DNA of 64,000 nt, from the NCBI RefSeq assembly GCF_043876835.1, contig NZ_JBAWJZ010000005.1:62001-126000 (forward strand), in the 5' to 3' direction. The stretch's first letter is position 1. Each line of letters opens with the position of its first letter. The notes under the pieces were generated by a model. That model did not search any database. It saw only the letters and a program-made list of their open reading frames with translations, and was not told the DNA's origin. Position numbers and translations under genes: made by a program. Origin of the DNA: Yeosuana sp043876835 (GTDB lineage Bacteria; Bacteroidota; Bacteroidia; Flavobacteriales; Flavobacteriaceae). Shown piece by piece: positions 1 to 8,214 of this stretch.

Positions 1-934
1 TATAATAATCGCCTAAAACGGCTAAATCTACATAATCGCTAATTGCAAAATAATAACCTCCATTTTGTAAAAAATATCCTCGACTATTTTGTTCTCCAAA
101 GGTTGGAAATAAAATCCCAGAGGTTTGCTTTTCAGATTGAGGAAAAAAACCAAATGGTAAACCTAAAGGAGTTGGTACATCATAAATAAATAAATTAGCT
201 AAACCAGTTACAATTTTTTTACCCGGTACAACTTTCGCTTTTCTAAGCAAGATATAATATTCTGGGTCGTCTAAATCTTGTGCTGTAGTATACTTGCCTC
301 GAGCAATAAAATAAACAGAATCATTTTCTTTTTTGGTAATTTCGGCTATTACGGTTCCTCCTGATTGCTCGGTTTTTGAATTATAAATAAGCGCTTTTTG
401 TGTTTTTGTATTAAATAAAATAGAGTCTGGCTCTACTACATTTGACCCTTGTGTAAAAACAGGAGCTTGAGAGTATTCACCAATAGAGTCTTTTATTCCT
501 TTGGCATACACTTCATTTTTACTATAATCAATAATAATATTACCAGCTTTTATATTCATGTCGCCGTATGTTATTTCGGCTTGATTATATAAATATAGCT
601 TTTGTTGTTTTTGATTGAATGATGTGTAATCTGTAGCTTTATAATCAACAATATGTTCTAAAAGCTCTTTCTTTTTAGGTTTTAATGTGTCTTTATAAGT
701 AGTGTCTTGTTTTTTTTCTGAAACTTCAGTTTTTGGTAAATCCTTTCTGTCAAGAATGATACTGTCTTTAACAGTTGGCTGTATTGAATTTGTTTTTTTG
801 GGAATATCTTGAGCAAAGCTAAACATGTTTATAAACACTGTAAAACTTAATGCAAAAAGTAGTTTAAAGTTGTTTGTATGCAATGCTTTTAAATGTATTT
901 TTGTAAAAGTATGGCTCGGTTTTTGAAAAGCCAA
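1..934 (-). CDS. lptD: LPS-assembly protein LptD, N-terminal part (cut by window edge)
   Basis: Reading the minus strand gives one open frame of about 310 codons that runs off the window start. After a hydrophobic leader ending near FSFAQD comes a Ser/Lys/Thr-rich linker, then an OstA/LptA-like beta-jellyroll section (LYLYNQAEITYGDMNIKAG) and the beginning of the barrel (PLGLPFGFFPQSEKQTSGIL, GYFLQNGGYYFAI), which is the pattern of Bacteroidota LptD. The family inserts lipopolysaccharide into the outer leaflet of the outer membrane. The start is unsure: a TTG at 934 gives a long N-terminus, but it lies inside a TAnnTTTG promoter-like element (932-939). The in-frame TTG at 883 gives a tidy signal peptide and the first ATG is at 826. 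The gene is divergent from the amidase at 1023. Confidence 0.85.
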   Translation of the reverse strand, partial: MAFQKPSHTFTKIHLKALHTNNFKLLFALSFTVFINMFSFAQDIPKKTNSIQPTVKDSIILDRKDLPKTEVSEKKQDTTYKDTLKPKKKELLEHIVDYKATDYTSFNQKQQKLYLYNQAEITYGDMNIKAGNIIIDYSKNEVYAKGIKDSIGEYSQAPVFTQGSNVVEPDSILFNTKTQKALIYNSKTEQSGGTVIAEITKKENDSVYFIARGKYTTAQDLDDPEYYILLRKAKVVPGKKIVTGLANLFIYDVPTPLGLPFGFFPQSEKQTSGILFPTFGEQNSRGYFLQNGGYYFAISDYVDLAVLGDYY

Positions 935-1022
935 AATTACATATATTTTTTTTGTGATTATTTCTTTATCAAATAAAAAATTAAAATAAAATAAACCTAG
1001 GTTTTAAGTCGTTAAAATACAT

Positions 1023-2147
1023 ATGAAAACGCACAAACTATTACTTTTCGTATCTTTTATATTAGTATTAACATTTTCATCTTTTGTTTCTGGAGATGAT
1101 GGTAAATCACATCAGTTTGTTGTTGTTCTTGATGCAGGCCATGGTGGAAATGATCCAGGAAACGTTGGAAATGGCTATAAAGAGAAAGATATTGCTTTAA
1201 AAATTGTTCTGGAAGTTGGTAAACAACTTGAAAAGAACCCTAATATAAAGGTTATATATACCAGAGATAAAGACGTTTTTATTGATTTATTTGTAAGAGG
1301 GCAAATTGCAAATAAGGCCAATGCCGATTTATTTGTATCGGTACATTGTAATTCTCATAATTCTGATGCGCATGGTACAGAAACCTTTGTTTTGGGAACC
1401 CACAGAAACCAAACAAATTTTGAAGTTGCCAAAAAAGAGAACTCTGTAATTTTTCTAGAAAATGATTATGAGAGTAAATATGGAGGTTTTAACCCAAATT
1501 CTCCCGAATCTGTCATTGGTTTAACCTTAGCTCAGGAAGAATATCTGGACCAAAGTATTCAGCTTGCAAGTTATATTCAAAATAAGTTTACAAACAAATT
1601 AAACCGTAAAAACAGAGGTGTTAAACAAGCAGGATTTATAGTATTGCATCAAACGGTAATGCCAAGTGTATTGGTTGAAATAGGCTTCTTAACATATAAA
1701 GAAGAAGGCAGATATTTAAATTCAGATAATGGACAAAAAGAAATATCAACAGCTATTACAAATGCCATTTTTGAATATAAGCATAATATTGATGGAAATG
1801 TTGGTGAGTACAATTATCAGGAAAATCCAAGTTCAAATCAAATTGCAGAAAGTAGCAAAGAAGAATTAAAACCAGTTGATTCAGATATTATTTTTAAAGT
1901 TCAAATAGCTGCTGGTTCAAGAAAAATTGAACCAAAACCATATAATTTCAAAAAACTTGAAGATATTTCGTTTGATTTTGAAAGTAACCTGTACAAGTAT
2001 TATACGGGCTCAACTCCAAGTTATAATGAAGCGAAATTATTAGAGGAAAAGGCAAAATCAAAAGGCTATAAATCTAGTTTTATTGTTGCTTTTAAAGATG
2101 GAAATAGAATTCCTTTGGCAGATGCTTTAAAAACAAGTACTAATTAA
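1023..2147 (+). CDS. N-acetylmuramoyl-L-alanine amidase (Amidase_3) with SPOR-like C-terminus
   Basis: A periplasmic zinc amidase that cleaves the bond between N-acetylmuramic acid and the stem peptide in peptidoglycan. Residues 1-24 form a signal peptide. The catalytic domain spans about 32-252 and shows the zinc motifs DAGHGGNDPG, the Glu of YKEKDIALK, SVHCNSHN and the catalytic Glu in LVEIGFLTY. Residues about 290-365 (FKVQIAAGSRK to FIVAFKDGNRI) have the pattern of a SPOR peptidoglycan-binding domain, so the enzyme may go to division sites. It is followed within about 55 bp by an MCE gene, a pairing common in Flavobacteriaceae. The 374-residue length fits the AmiC group. Confidence 0.92.
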   Translation: MKTHKLLLFVSFILVLTFSSFVSGDDGKSHQFVVVLDAGHGGNDPGNVGNGYKEKDIALKIVLEVGKQLEKNPNIKVIYTRDKDVFIDLFVRGQIANKANADLFVSVHCNSHNSDAHGTETFVLGTHRNQTNFEVAKKENSVIFLENDYESKYGGFNPNSPESVIGLTLAQEEYLDQSIQLASYIQNKFTNKLNRKNRGVKQAGFIVLHQTVMPSVLVEIGFLTYKEEGRYLNSDNGQKEISTAITNAIFEYKHNIDGNVGEYNYQENPSSNQIAESSKEELKPVDSDIIFKVQIAAGSRKIEPKPYNFKKLEDISFDFESNLYKYYTGSTPSYNEAKLLEEKAKSKGYKSSFIVAFKDGNRIPLADALKTSTN

Positions 2148-2202
2148 GCACTTTCTTTTTAAATTTATTTTAAATTTGTTTTCACTAAAAAAAAACAAAG
2201 CT

Positions 2203-3135
2203 TTGAAGATATCTAAAGAAGTTAAAACTGCCGTTCTTGTATTATTGGGAATCATCCTTTTTATTTTTGGTTATAATTATTTGAAAGGGATAAATTTGTT
2301 TGAACCAGATAATATATACTACACAGAGTTCGATTATAATGCATTAAACAGTTCTTCAGTAGTTACTGTTAAAGGTAATACCGTTGGGAAAGTCCAAGAT
2401 ATTATTTATGATTATAAAACAGGAAAAACAAGAATTGCATTTTCTGTAAGTGAACAGTTAAAATTCTCTAAAAACAGTACTATTCGTTTATATGAAACAG
2501 GTTTAATGGGTGGTAATGCTATTTCCATTGTTTTGGCTTATGATGATGACATTGCAAAACCAGGTGATGTTTTAAAATCTGAAGTAGAAGTAGGTCTTAT
2601 TAGAAGTCTTTCAAAAAACTTTTCTGGGTTAAGTGAAAATTTAGATTCAACTTTAAAATCAACTGATTCGCTTTTAGGTAATATTAATAAAATTGTAATT
2701 GATGAATCAGATGCAGGTTTAAAAAAGACCATTAAAGAGCTTAATGCTACATTAACTGCTTATAAAAATTTGGCATATTCTATTAATGGAGTGGTTTCAG
2801 AAAATGATAAAAACATTACTACAATTCTTGAGAATTTTAAAACCACAAGTACCGAGTTATCACAAATAACAGCACAATTAAAAGAAGCAAATCTGGGTAA
2901 TACAGTAGAATCTTTAAACACAACATTAACAAATGTAAATACGCTTCTTTCTAGTTTAAATAATGGTGAAGGTTCTATGGGTAAATTACTTAAAGATGAA
3001 GCATTATATAAAAATCTTGAAGGAGCTTCAAAAGAAATTGAAGAGTTGTTAAGAGATATTAAGTTGCATCCAAAACGTTATTTTAGAGTTTTGTCAAAAA
3101 AGGAAATTCCTTATTCAGAAGTTGAAACCAAATAA
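2203..3135 (+). CDS. MlaD/MCE family lipid-transport protein
   Basis: An inner-membrane-anchored MCE protein, the substrate-binding part of lipid transport systems that move phospholipids between the two membranes. There is one N-terminal membrane helix (VLVLLGIILFIFGYNYL), then a single MCE domain at about residues 30-110 (GNTVGKVQDI, YETGLMGGNAISI), then a long helical, Thr/Asn/Leu-rich region suited to a coiled tunnel. No ATG lies near the start. TTG at 2203 (KISKEVKTAV) matches the usual N-terminus of the family, while an upstream in-frame TTG at 2176 adds nine residues. No permease or ATPase gene adjoins, as is usual in Flavobacteriaceae. Confidence 0.87.
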   Translation: MKISKEVKTAVLVLLGIILFIFGYNYLKGINLFEPDNIYYTEFDYNALNSSSVVTVKGNTVGKVQDIIYDYKTGKTRIAFSVSEQLKFSKNSTIRLYETGLMGGNAISIVLAYDDDIAKPGDVLKSEVEVGLIRSLSKNFSGLSENLDSTLKSTDSLLGNINKIVIDESDAGLKKTIKELNATLTAYKNLAYSINGVVSENDKNITTILENFKTTSTELSQITAQLKEANLGNTVESLNTTLTNVNTLLSSLNNGEGSMGKLLKDEALYKNLEGASKEIEELLRDIKLHPKRYFRVLSKKEIPYSEVETK

Positions 3136-3141
3136 AAAACA

Positions 3142-4443
3142 ATGAATTATTTACCAAATGTTCTTTTTGCAATAGCACTTATTGTTGGCATTGGTTATTT
3201 TACATTGAATGTAAAAAAGCTAATCCGAAATATTAAATTAGGTAATGATGTTGATGTAAGCGATAATAAATCCCAACGTTGGAAGAACATGGTTATGATT
3301 GCTTTAGGACAAAGTAAAATGGTGCGTCGTCCTGTAGCAGGTTTTTTGCATATTATAGTTTATGTTGGATTTGTAATTATCAACATAGAAGTTTTAGAGA
3401 TTATTATTGACGGACTGCTCGGTACGCACAGAATTTTTTCTTCTATTGGTTCTTTATACGGAATACTAATCGGTTCTTTTGAAATTTTGGCAGTTCTGGT
3501 TTTTGTTTCAGTCATTGTTTTTTGGATTAGAAGAAACGTTATAAGACTAAATCGATTCTGGAAAAGTGAAATGACCAGTTGGCCAAAAAACGATGCCAAC
3601 AACATTTTATATTTTGAAATGGTTTTAATGACGTTGTTTTTGGTCATGAATGCTACCGATGTTCATTTTCAAGCCATGAATTCAGGAAACATAATCAGTC
3701 ATTCAATGGCGCCTTTATTTAATGGCTTTTCTGAATCTGGATTACATACTATAGAAAGAACAGCATGGTGGTTTCATATTATTGGCATTTTAGTGTTCTT
3801 AAATTATCTATATTTTTCAAAACATTTGCATATTCTTTTAGCTTTTCCAAACACGTTTTATGCTAGTTTAAAGCCTAAAGGACAATTTAATAATCTTGAA
3901 GCTGTAACCAAAGAAGTGAAGATGATGATGGATCCAAATATTGACCCATTTGCAGCACCAGCTGAAGGCGCAGAAATGCCAGCAAAATTTGGTGCCAGCG
4001 ATGTGCAGGACTTAAACTGGGTTCAGTTATTAAATGCTTACACGTGTACAGAATGCGGACGATGTACAAGTGAATGTCCTGCAAATCTAACAGGTAAAAA
4101 ATTATCGCCTCGAAAGATTATGATGGATACCAGAGACCGTTTAGAAGAAGTAGGAAAAAATATTGACACAAATAAAGGAACCTTTGTTGAAGATGGCAAA
4201 CAGTTGTTGGACAACTATATTACAAGAGAAGAAATTTGGGCTTGCACCTCATGTAATGCCTGTGTTGAAGCTTGTCCTGTAAGTATAAATCCACTGTCAA
4301 TCATTTTAGATATGCGACGTTTTCTTGTAATGGAACAATCAGCCGCACCGGTAGAATTAAATAATATGATGACCAACATAGAGAATAACGGTGCACCATG
4401 GCCATACAATCAAATGGATAGATTAAACTGGAAAAACGAATAA
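3142..4443 (+). CDS. Membrane-bound 4Fe-4S dicluster protein (heterodisulfide-reductase/DsrM-like)
   Basis: The first half has about five membrane helices (roughly residues 5-25, 60-85, 100-130, 155-175, 205-230), with histidines that could hold haem as in the nitrate-reductase gamma fold. The cytoplasmic second half has two ferredoxin-type clusters: CTECGRCTSECP from residue 302 and CTSCNACVEACP from residue 368. Such proteins pass electrons between the quinone pool and a soluble partner. The next gene (4555) is a CCG-domain protein of the HdrB/GlpC kind, so the two probably form one redox complex. The substrate is unknown. It starts six bases after the MCE gene, suggesting co-transcription. 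Confidence 0.88.
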   Translation: MNYLPNVLFAIALIVGIGYFTLNVKKLIRNIKLGNDVDVSDNKSQRWKNMVMIALGQSKMVRRPVAGFLHIIVYVGFVIINIEVLEIIIDGLLGTHRIFSSIGSLYGILIGSFEILAVLVFVSVIVFWIRRNVIRLNRFWKSEMTSWPKNDANNILYFEMVLMTLFLVMNATDVHFQAMNSGNIISHSMAPLFNGFSESGLHTIERTAWWFHIIGILVFLNYLYFSKHLHILLAFPNTFYASLKPKGQFNNLEAVTKEVKMMMDPNIDPFAAPAEGAEMPAKFGASDVQDLNWVQLLNAYTCTECGRCTSECPANLTGKKLSPRKIMMDTRDRLEEVGKNIDTNKGTFVEDGKQLLDNYITREEIWACTSCNACVEACPVSINPLSIILDMRRFLVMEQSAAPVELNNMMTNIENNGAPWPYNQMDRLNWKNE

Positions 4444-4453
4444 AATAACAATG

Positions 4454-4527
4454 GCGTTACCACAAGGGTCGGGCTTTTCGCTATATCTTTTGCCTTGGCA
4501 AAAGGATGCCGCTACAATCCCTAACGC
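4454..4527. repeat. Palindromic intergenic repeat, family A, copy 1
   Basis: The 74 bp between the two Fe-S genes are bounded by a short inverted repeat (GCGTTA at 4454-4459, TAACGC at 4522-4527). Inside is a hairpin core, ATCTTTTGC then GCAAAAGGAT. The phrase TTTTCGCTATATCTTTTGC followed by AAAAGGATGCCGCT recurs at 20074-20128 with a different loop. Conserved stem with variable loop marks a structured repeat. From memory, similar units are frequent between genes in Flavobacterium and relatives; that was not checked here. Confidence 0.75.
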
Positions 4528-4554
4528 ATATAAAAACAATGTAAACCTAAAGAA

Positions 4555-5346
4555 ATGAGCGAATTACTTAATGTGCCAACCATGGCCGACTTTATGGCTC
4601 AAGGCAAACAACCCGAAGTATTGTTTTGGGTTGGTTGTGCAGGAAGTTTTGACGATAGAGCAAAAAAAATAACCAAAGCTTTTGTAAAACTTTTAAATAA
4701 AGCTCAAGTAGAATTTGCTGTTTTAGGAACAGAAGAAAGCTGTACTGGTGATCCGGCTAAAAGAGCTGGAAACGAATTTTTATTTCAAATGCAGGCTGTT
4801 ACTAATATAGAAGTGATGAATGCATATGAAATCAAAAAAATTGTAACAGCATGCCCACATTGCTTTAATACATTAAAAAATGAGTATCCTCAACTTGGTG
4901 GAAATTATGAGGTTATGCATCATACAGAATTTTTAAAGAGTTTATTAAGCGAAGGAAGATTAACTGTTGAAGGTGGAAAATTTAAAGGTAAGCGCATCAC
5001 ATTTCACGATCCTTGCTATTTAGGAAGAGCTAATAATGTTTACGAAGCACCTAGAGATTTAATTTCAAAGTTAGAATCAGAGCTTATTGAAATGAAAAAT
5101 TGTAAAAAAACAGGTTTATGTTGTGGAGCTGGTGGTGCACAAATGTTTAAAGATGCCGAAAAGGGAGATAAAGAAATTAATGTTGAACGCACAGAACAAG
5201 CTTTAGAAATTCAACCAGAAATCATTGCTACAGGTTGTCCTTTTTGTAATACTATGATGACCGATGGTATTAAAGCCAAAGAAAAAGAAGGTCAAGTTAC
5301 AGTATTGGATATTGCCGAACTTATTGCTAATGCTCAAGATTTATAA
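4555..5346 (+). CDS. (Fe-S)-binding CCG-domain protein (HdrB/GlpC-like)
   Basis: A soluble protein of the cysteine-rich CCG family, which binds an unusual iron-sulfur cluster in heterodisulfide reductase B and related electron-transfer proteins. Two Cys-rich modules can be seen: the first has VGCAGSFD, ESCTGDPAKR and TACPHCFNT; the second has FHDPCYLGR, TGLCCGAGGAQMF and ATGCPFCNTMM. The first module carries CAG where CCG is usual. It follows the membrane dicluster protein at 3142 and is its likely partner. The 111-bp gap between them is almost filled by a palindromic repeat, so both are probably still one transcript. The electron acceptor cannot be read from the sequence. Confidence 0.87.
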   Translation: MSELLNVPTMADFMAQGKQPEVLFWVGCAGSFDDRAKKITKAFVKLLNKAQVEFAVLGTEESCTGDPAKRAGNEFLFQMQAVTNIEVMNAYEIKKIVTACPHCFNTLKNEYPQLGGNYEVMHHTEFLKSLLSEGRLTVEGGKFKGKRITFHDPCYLGRANNVYEAPRDLISKLESELIEMKNCKKTGLCCGAGGAQMFKDAEKGDKEINVERTEQALEIQPEIIATGCPFCNTMMTDGIKAKEKEGQVTVLDIAELIANAQDL

Positions 5347-5358
5347 TTATTGTTTTAT

Positions 5359-5988
5359 ATGAATACGAATCACGCTATTTTATTATTCTTTTTTATTTTA
5401 AGTATAAATGTGTTTTCTCAATCTAATGAAGAAGCCAAAGAAAATCTTTTAAATACTATTTCTATTGAAACCTGCGATTGCATTGCAAAAAAGAATTTAG
5501 ACTTTAAATCGCATGATAGTAATAAGCTTCAATTAGAATTTGGTCTTTGTATTTTAGAAGGTTATAGTAACAATAAAGCAGAAGCCGATAAATATCTGAA
5601 TATATCTTTTGATGATCAGAGATCTTTAGAATTACTTGGAGAGCAGGTAGCAATGAAAATGTTTACTAATTGTCCAGATTATATTTTAGCTTTGACTCAA
5701 GATACTCAAACTGATGAATATTTACCAGACAGCAATAATTTTGTTATTACTGGTAAAATAAGTGGCATTGAGAAAAATCAATTTAATATCATCGAATTTA
5801 AAGACGATACCAATCGAGTACATAAGCTGCTTTGGTTAGAATATTTTGATGGAGAACATTTACTTCATTCTGATTCCGACTTCAAAAACCTAAACCTAGA
5901 AGTTACATATTACGAATCAGAAATGTTTGATCCAGTGATTATGGAATACAGAAATTTTAAAGTTATAACTAAACTTTCAGCTATATAA
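5359..5988 (+). CDS. Secreted hypothetical protein
   Basis: I do not recognise a characterised family. The ATG at 5359 is preferred over an in-frame TTG at 5350 because it begins a clean signal peptide (MNTNHAILLFFFILSINVFS, cleavage after FSQ). The mature protein of about 190 residues has an N-terminal half with cysteines (ETCDCIAKKN, FGLCILEG, NCPDYI) and a C-terminal half rich in beta strands (FVITGKISGIEKNQFNIIEF), possibly a small beta-barrel fold. It lies 12 bp after the Fe-S gene and one base before the next gene, so it is likely in the same operon. Periplasmic location is inferred from the leader only. Confidence 0.75.
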   Translation: MNTNHAILLFFFILSINVFSQSNEEAKENLLNTISIETCDCIAKKNLDFKSHDSNKLQLEFGLCILEGYSNNKAEADKYLNISFDDQRSLELLGEQVAMKMFTNCPDYILALTQDTQTDEYLPDSNNFVITGKISGIEKNQFNIIEFKDDTNRVHKLLWLEYFDGEHLLHSDSDFKNLNLEVTYYESEMFDPVIMEYRNFKVITKLSAI

Positions 5989-5989
5989 A

Positions 5990-6475
5990 ATGTTAGTAGA
6001 TTTTAACACCTTACCAGACGAATCAAGAGTTTGGATTTACCAAGCCAATCGTTCATTTACTGACCAAGAGATTGAAGAAATTCAATCTAGATTAACTGAA
6101 TTCATCCAAAATTGGACAGCTCATGGTGGTGATTTAGAATCTGGGTATTGTATTAAATATAAGCGTTTTATAATTATTGGTTTAAATCAGGAATTAAACC
6201 ATGCAACAGGTTGTTCTATAGATGCTTCTGTGAATTTTATTCAGCAATTGGAGAAAGATTTTTCAGTTGATTTATTAGATAAAATGAACGTGTCTTATAA
6301 GCAAGGAGAGTTTGTTGCTTACAAATCTCTTACAGATTTCAGAAAAATGGCAAAAGAAAAAGCCGTATCAAAAAACACCATTGTTTTTAATAATTTGGTT
6401 AACAACATAGCTGAATTTAAAGAAAATTGGGAAGTTCCTGCAAGTGAAAGTTGGCACAATAGGTTTTTAAATTAA
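5990..6475 (+). CDS. Conserved Bacteroidota protein often labelled 'ABC transporter ATPase' (no Walker motifs)
   Basis: A 161-residue soluble protein with no signal peptide. The sequence (start LVDFNTLPDESRVWIYQANR, then ENWTAHG-like and KYKRFIIIGLNQELNHATGC) belongs to a small family widespread in Bacteroidota. Database entries often call it ABC transporter ATPase, but no Walker A, Walker B or ABC signature is present, so that name is not supported. The pattern of a short strand, a helix, and a conserved NWTAHG / CSIDASV core suggests a compact enzyme-like fold of unknown role. It begins one base after the preceding stop and is probably co-transcribed with the upstream genes. Confidence 0.8.
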   Translation: MLVDFNTLPDESRVWIYQANRSFTDQEIEEIQSRLTEFIQNWTAHGGDLESGYCIKYKRFIIIGLNQELNHATGCSIDASVNFIQQLEKDFSVDLLDKMNVSYKQGEFVAYKSLTDFRKMAKEKAVSKNTIVFNNLVNNIAEFKENWEVPASESWHNRFLN

Positions 6476-6553
6476 CAATTATTTAATACTTCTTAATACA
6501 ATAGTTGTTTTCAAGTGGCGTTTCAATCTTGTTTATAAATTAATATCTTATAA

Positions 6554-6997
6554 ATGAAATTTAAGCTTATTATTATTTTAACATTATTGATGTCTTGTCA
6601 TGTTTTTTCTCAAGAATGGCAAACAAATTTTGAGAAGGCTAAAGAATTAGCTTCTAAAAACAATCATAATATAATTTTAGTTTTTCAAGGTTCAGATTGG
6701 TGTGGACCTTGTATTAAACTTGATAAAGAGGTTTGGAGTACTTCTGAGTTTCAAGACCTTTCAAAGAATCATTTTATTATGTTGAAAGCTGATTTTCCAA
6801 GGAAAAAAGCCAACAAATTATCGGATGAAATGACTGCCCAAAATGCTAAACTAGCCGAAATGTATAATAACCAAGGGTTTTTTCCATTAGTCGTTGTTTT
6901 AGATAAAAAGGGTAAAGTTCTAGGAAAAACTGGTTATGAAAAGTTAAGTCCTAATGCTTATTTTAAAAAGCTGACCTCATTTGAAACCACACTTTGA
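6554..6997 (+). CDS. Periplasmic thioredoxin-like protein (WCGPC)
   Basis: A thioredoxin-fold protein exported by an N-terminal leader (residues 1-19, ending SCHVFSQ). The active site W49-C50-G-P-C53 is preceded by ILVFQGSD and followed by KLDKEVW, typical of the thioredoxin_7 / DUF255-like group. The cis-Pro region is FFPLVVVLDKKGKVLG. It would reduce disulfides or supply electrons outside the cytoplasm. The leader also contains LLMSCH, so lipidation on Cys15 is possible. Its stop codon overlaps the TTG start of apbE (TTGA at 6994-6997), which suggests coupled translation and a role connected with the flavin-transfer operon that follows. Confidence 0.88.
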   Translation: MKFKLIIILTLLMSCHVFSQEWQTNFEKAKELASKNNHNIILVFQGSDWCGPCIKLDKEVWSTSEFQDLSKNHFIMLKADFPRKKANKLSDEMTAQNAKLAEMYNNQGFFPLVVVLDKKGKVLGKTGYEKLSPNAYFKKLTSFETTL

Positions 6998-7977
6998 AAA
7001 ACAGTTTCATAGTAATATTATTTTTATTTAGCACGCTTTCATTTTCTCAAACGGTTTACACAAAAACCTTAAAGCTTATGGGTAGTCGATTTGATATTTC
7101 TGTAGTAGCAGAAAGTCAGGTTGAAGCCGATGGTTATATCGATATAGCTGTAAACGAAATTTCAAGAATTGAAAAACTAATTTCTTCTTGGGATCCATTA
7201 TCCCAAACGTCATCTATAAATAACAATTCAGGAATAAAGCCTGTTGTGGTCGATTTAGAACTTTTTAATTTAATACAAAGAGCCATAAAAATTTCAAAAT
7301 TAACAGAAGGCGCTTTTGATATCAGTTATGCTTCTATGGATAAGGTTTGGAAATTTGATGGAAGTATGAAAGAGATGCCTAGTGAAGATGCTATAAGAAA
7401 TTCGGTTTCTAAGGTAGGCTATCAAAATATAATTTTAGATGAAGCTAATCATTCTGTTTTTTTAGGATTAAAAGGAATGAAGATTGGTTTTGGTGGAATA
7501 GGCAAAGGATATGCTGCCGATAAAGCCAAAGCATTACTTCAACAAAAAGGTGTAAAAGCGGGCATTATTAATGCCTCGGGCGATTTAAATACTTGGGGAA
7601 AACAACCGGATGGTAAAGATTGGATGGTAGCAATTGTGAATCCTATAAATAAAGAGAAGGTTTTTTCATGGTTACCTGTAAGTAATAGTGCAGTAGTTAC
7701 GTCTGGTAATTATGAAAAATATGTAAAGCTTAATGATGTGTTATATACACATATTATCGACCCAAGAACAGGATATCCAAGTACAGGGATTTTGAGCGCA
7801 TCTATATTTACAGCAAACGCAGAATTGGCAGATGCTTTGGCCACTTCGCTTTTTGTTATGGGTGTTGATGTTGGTTTGGATTTTATTAATCAATTAAAAG
7901 GTGTTGAGTGCATTATTGTCGATAAGGATAATAAAGTTCATACATCAAAAAATATAAATTTAAAACAGTTGAATTAA
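6994..7977 (+). CDS. apbE: FAD:protein FMN transferase ApbE
   Basis: This enzyme moves FMN from FAD onto a Thr or Ser of a target protein outside the cytoplasm, forming a phosphoester link. The leader is residues 1-18 (ending LSFSQ). Family landmarks are MGSRFDISV near the N-terminus, GGIGKGYAADKA (flavin-binding) at about 168-180, and IIDPRTGYPS with AELADALATSLFVMG (metal site) in the last third. The length of 327 residues is normal. The start is TTG inside the overlap with the thioredoxin gene; no ATG fits. Downstream come DUF4266 and DUF3570 genes, likely partners. No classical target such as NqrB/C or RnfG lies in the window. Confidence 0.94.
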   Translation: MKNSFIVILFLFSTLSFSQTVYTKTLKLMGSRFDISVVAESQVEADGYIDIAVNEISRIEKLISSWDPLSQTSSINNNSGIKPVVVDLELFNLIQRAIKISKLTEGAFDISYASMDKVWKFDGSMKEMPSEDAIRNSVSKVGYQNIILDEANHSVFLGLKGMKIGFGGIGKGYAADKAKALLQQKGVKAGIINASGDLNTWGKQPDGKDWMVAIVNPINKEKVFSWLPVSNSAVVTSGNYEKYVKLNDVLYTHIIDPRTGYPSTGILSASIFTANAELADALATSLFVMGVDVGLDFINQLKGVECIIVDKDNKVHTSKNINLKQLN

Positions 7978-7979
7978 TT

Positions 7980-8189
7980 ATGAAGAAACTGATTATAGTA
8001 GTTTTTGCAGCTATTTCTTTCACATCTTGCATGGCCGTAAAGGAATATGACAAAGTAAATCTGAATGATCCTGATATGGCATTGGTAAGAAAAAAATCTG
8101 ATAGATTTGAAACCAATTTTCAGGTGTATAGAGAAGGAGCATCAGGGGCTAATGGAGGAAAATCTGGTGGTGGTTGTGGATGTAATTAA
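7980..8189 (+). CDS. DUF4266 small lipoprotein
   Basis: A 69-residue exported protein. The leader MKKLIIVVFAAISFTSC ends in a lipobox (FTSC, Cys17), so it is probably lipid-anchored. The mature part has the DUF4266 core LNDPDMALVRKKSDRFETNF and a Gly-rich tail ending GGGCGCN. The segment REGASGANGG is reminiscent of the ApbE acceptor motif (D-x-x-S/T-G-A-S/T) but has Asn at the acceptor position, so flavinylation there is doubtful. It begins three bases after apbE and ends shortly before the DUF3570 gene. The function of the family is not established to my knowledge. Confidence 0.88.
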   Translation: MKKLIIVVFAAISFTSCMAVKEYDKVNLNDPDMALVRKKSDRFETNFQVYREGASGANGGKSGGGCGCN

Positions 8190-8214
8190 TCAATATAAAT
8201 TGTTACGATTTCAA

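Noticed and set aside
8107..8214. The long upstream extension of the DUF3570 reading frame
   Set aside because: It runs inside the DUF4266 gene in another frame and has no leader; ATG 8215 begins a clear signal peptide.
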